A stretch of 64,000 bases of DNA, taken from contig NC_135565.1 of assembly GCF_964340395.1 (NCBI RefSeq), forward strand, positions 13,464,709 through 13,528,708, written 5' to 3'. Positions 47,227-64,000 of the stretch are shown in pieces. The notes below the pieces were generated by a model. That model saw only the letters and a list, made by a program, of their open reading frames with translations, was not told where the DNA came from and ran no database searches. Origin of the DNA: Glandiceps talaboti. Lineage: Eukaryota > Hemichordata > Enteropneusta > Spengelidae. Every line of letters begins with the position of its first letter. Positions within the stretch are counted from its first letter, which is position 1. The position numbers and the translations under genes were made by a program.

Positions 47227-47359
47227 ACATTTTACATGGAAAAGAGTGGCACAAGCCGAGTTTATAAGCTTTTTACTCTCAGTAGTGGAAATACTTTTAA
47301 AACTGCTAGTATTCTAGTATGATGTCAACGTATGCCTTCATTACAATTATCTTCTGGCA

Positions 47360-47575
47360 AAGTTCGAACAGTTGGTATTAGTCTGTAAGGTACAACGTGA
47401 TGGGGTGCCCTCCCAACAATTATCTTCTGGCAACGTTGGAACAGTCGGTATTAGTCTGTAAGGTACAACGTGATGGTGTGCCCTCACAACAATTATCCTC
47501 TGGCTATGTTCGAACAGTTAGAATTAGTCTGTAAGGAAGGTGATGGTGTGCCCTCACACATCCGTCAACCCCTTT
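47360..47575 (+). repeat. Three-copy tandem repeat in M1AP 3' UTR
   Basis: Units of about 70 bp contain caattatcttctggcaa and gtctgtaaggtacaacgtga-tgg-gtgccctc. The second block also occurs singly at 10574-10640 and 57340-57410, so the array grew from a dispersed element. Confidence 0.85.
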
Positions 47576-47792
47576 CAGGCTGGTGACAGCTGATCAACAT
47601 GACATATCACGAGTTTCAATGAGATTCCTTCAAAGCATTTGATGGACAGACATATATCGTAGTCTTTGACTATTCAAGATAAGCTACTTACAGCCACGAC
47701 ACTTTATAATCCTAATATTTCTGTGAACTAAGATTAGATGTAAATAAGTTGATCTTTGCATCAAGGTTTACATATTGAGTTCTCTTTCAGTA

Positions 47793-47798
47793 AATAAA
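47793..47798 (+). terminator. M1AP: M1AP poly(A) signal
   Basis: AATAAA lies about 570 bp after the M1AP stop and is followed within 30-60 bp by T-rich sequence. It is the first good hexamer on this strand after the gene. Confidence 0.6.
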
Positions 47799-49314
47799 AA
47801 GTTCAGATTCAAATTCTAGCCATCTGTATTCATTTATTGTATGTACCTTTCATATACTACAACTGCCGACATCAGACTGTGGATGAACGGTACCTGTTAC
47901 AAACAGGGAAAGTGAACAAATGATTTGGATAAATAACACTTGGCACAGCATGCTGAAGTACAGAGACTTGTATTACATTCCATCATTTGATAATAACAGT
48001 TGTATAGCCTCTTTACATGAGTTTACATTCACAAATTTCCAGTTCCCCTGGCATTTCATGTACACATAAAGAGGCCATAAAACTGTTATCATACCAAGAA
48101 ATGTAATACAAGCCTCTGCTACTCAAACATGATGTGCCAAGTGTTATTAATCCAATTCATTTGTTTAATTTCCCTGTTTCTAACAGGTTCAGTTTGTCCA
48201 TGGTCTGATGTCAGCAGTTGTATCTGTATTTCGACACAGATTATATTTTGTCACATTTACACATTACCCAATGTAATCAGCACAGACAGCAAACAGTGTG
48301 TGCTACTTGGACAGAAATGCAAGAGACACCACAGTCTTACTAACATCGGATAGGTTATTTATTGAGCTATAAACAACATACACACAATCTTACCAATAAG
48401 TTTTTGTTTTTCTCTTTTAAAAAAAATTGAATTATACAAGCACATTCTCCACTACAGCATTTCATATAAGACGAACAAAATATCTAGTCTGCTATCTATC
48501 TAAAGTTATCAATATATATAGACCACTCAAATGGCCGTTACTTTTCAGACCCTCTCATAACTTGGTGTTTTTTCAAATTTCAAACAGAAAAATTTACATT
48601 GTGGTACAATTTAATATTGCCAATTATGGTTAGCCCCCTTCCTGTTGGATGCCAATCATCTGTTCAACAGATGTAAAGACCCCGCCCCCAGTGATACATA
48701 CTTCCTAACATAAATCTAATTACAACTCTTCAATTAAAAGATGTCTTGTTTTGGACACTAGAGGGTGTACTTCATAGTAATTTAGAAATGGATTCAGATC
48801 ATTATATCTTGTGTGAGATCACTGGGTTGTTTGCCTTCATAAATCTGTGAGATGTCATTTGATTTATTCTTTCCGGTAAACATTTTTTTAACGGTTTAAA
48901 ATCATATGGTTATCACTTCAGTAGTATGAATTGCGCATGACATTCTACTTTGAGCTTTGAAAATCTGAACAGTCAAAACATGTATTATGGTGAACCGCCA
49001 ATGCCCTTTGAAATACATGTGTGTAACAAAAATGAGGAAATAGAAACAAATCTCAATGAACGAATTCAAAATTTTTAACGCCAGACTATACGGTCAATAC
49101 AGGTCACTAAAATCTTATATTGACAACTCTGTTAATAACTGCAATATATGGGATAACACCCTTTTGTCAGTGGTTGATATATTGTTATTAAAATCTTGAG
49201 TTGATGTTTTGTGTTCACAATTATGATCGGCTAACTGTTGTGTATTGTAGCAAATTGCTATCCAAAGAAAGACCTTTTCTGTCATTAAATGATCTGATTA
49301 AAATCACCTTTTAT

Positions 49315-49990
49315 GGTCATTTAATGTTGTATTGACCAATCAGTGTCCCAACTCATTAAATTATGTATTCACCAAATCAGTGTCCAAGCTCATTAAATGT
49401 TGTATTGACCAAATCAGTGTCCCAGGTCATTAAATTCTGTATTGACCAAATCAGTCTTCCTGGTCATTAAATATTGTATTGACCAATAAATGTGTCAGGT
49501 CGGTAGGTTTCATATTGATCAAATCAGTGTCAAAGACCATTAAATGTTATATTGACCACATTATTCCAGATATTTAAACGTTGTATTGGCTGTATCTGCA
49601 TTCCAGGTAAATAAATGTTGTATTGACTGCATCAGATCGCAAGGTCACTACATCTTGCATTGACTAGTCGATTGCATCGGTGTTTCAGATCATCAAATGT
49701 TGTATTGACTTGTATTGGCATTCCAGGTAATTAAATGTTGTATTGACTGCATCAGATTCCTAGGGCACTACTTCTTGTATTGACTGCATCAGTGTTGTTA
49801 GGTCATTAAATGCTGTATTGACTAAATTAGCTTCCCAGGTCATTAAATGTCATGTTGACCAAATCAGCTTCCAAGGTCACTGGATGTTATAATTAAACAT
49901 TAAAGCCTCTCCCGTAACTAATATGTTATATTGATCTCAACAGATCTGTCAGGTTATTAAATATTATATTGACCCTTTGAAGTGTATATA
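49315..49990. repeat. ~44-bp minisatellite downstream of DDB1
   Basis: About 13 degenerate units contain ggtcattaaatgttgtattg and accaaatcagtgtcc. They lie within 900 bp of the DDB1 stop, probably in the 3' UTR or just past it. Confidence 0.9.
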
Positions 49991-50194
49991 TGGCGGTTTG
50001 GTAATATTGCCTTTAACAAACCAATATCTACCCTGTTGTGACAAGGAACTGCAACACTGTACTTAGCAAGACATTGACTGATACAAGGGGTTGATTATTT
50101 TAGGAAAAACACCACTGAATAAGGGTGTAGTTGTTAGAGGCACAGAGGATATAAAATGCACCATTTCATGGATTTCGATATTGACCCGGTACTC

Positions 50195-63627
<13,433 letters not shown>

Positions 63628-63689
63628 CTGTATGGATGAGATCAATAATATCAGTACCTTTTACCACTACAAGATTTTAAGATAGTAAT

Positions 63690-63745
63690 ATTGCTGGCAT
63701 GTCCAGGTAGGTCAAACACTCAGCTTTGGTTGTCTATCAGATAAG
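63690..63745 (-). repeat. DDB1: Copy of the 5' (acceptor) edge of the first DDB1 exon in the window
   Basis: Upstream of exon 63544-63627, the minus strand carries ACAACCAAAGCTGAGTGTTT followed by GACCTACCTGGACATG, closely matching the exon start ACTACCATAGCTGAGTGTCT-GACC. Confidence 0.85.
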
Positions 63746-64000
63746 ATACTGTACATGTACATCACAGTAAATTATATTTTGTCATTACAAGATCTTAACA
63801 CCATCGACATGCTAATTTTACTGAAATCCTCGCTTGCCAACTTTTAGAGTTACAGCATTGATACAGATATTGTGGCCAACCTTCACAGCCCAGTCTACAA
63901 GTCTTGATCAGTTTGAACCAGAAACTGACCAACACAACAAACCCTGGCACAAGGCATACACTTTAATCCATTGTAAGATGTTATTCACTCATGTACCATG

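Larger units (their letters stand above)
47227..50194. other. Convergent 3' region between M1AP and DDB1, no gene seen
   Basis: It contains the M1AP 3' UTR with a three-copy tandem repeat (47360-47570) and the DDB1 3' UTR or downstream DNA, which includes a ~44-bp minisatellite (49315-49990). Minus-strand AATAAA candidates for DDB1 occur near 48863-48868 and 48358-48363. No coding frame with recognisable character was found. Confidence 0.55.

Overview
This is a stretch of animal nuclear DNA. It is AT-rich and intron-rich, with canonical GT-AG splice sites, abundant microsatellites and many small non-autonomous repeats. The protein set (a complete sperm Na+/H+ exchanger, M1AP, Ku70, DDB1) and the very conserved DDB1 residues suggest a marine invertebrate, most plausibly a deuterostome (hemichordate, echinoderm or amphioxus). 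The species cannot be fixed from the sequence alone. I built all gene models by hand from splice sites and reading-phase continuity. Every exon junction in the four recognised genes keeps phase.

Layout: (1) 1-4300, minus: 5' part of an unrecognised repeat-rich coiled-coil protein gene that runs off the left edge. (2) 4926-21526, plus: SLC9C1/sNHE, 19 coding exons, 1260 aa, complete, head-to-head with gene 1. (3) 25097-36992, minus: XRCC6 (Ku70), 15 coding exons, 607 aa, complete, tail-to-tail with SLC9C1. (4) 38768-47226, plus: M1AP (meiosis 1 associated protein), 12 coding exons, 565 aa, complete, head-to-head with XRCC6. (5) 50195-63627, minus: DDB1, 18 coding exons covering the last 832 residues, tail-to-tail with M1AP; its N-terminal exons lie beyond the right edge.

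Functional theme: sperm motility signalling (SLC9C1), meiosis (M1AP) and DNA repair (XRCC6, DDB1) sit together in two divergent pairs with short shared promoters. Whether this reflects co-regulation in the germline is inference.

The most unusual signal is structural. In all four recognised genes, introns (and the XRCC6 3' UTR) contain short tandem arrays whose unit is a copy of the neighbouring exon edge, often with the splice site itself. Some arrays carry five to eight extra near-consensus 5' splice sites just downstream of the real one. I count at least ten cases. Other notable points are an AT-AC U12-type intron in DDB1, several intronic arrays built on the CArG-like palindrome CCATATATGG, a 3' splice site whose polypyrimidine tract is a ~130-bp (CT)n microsatellite, and several families of MITE-like elements (hAT-, piggyBac- and pogo-like ends) and tRNA-derived SINEs.
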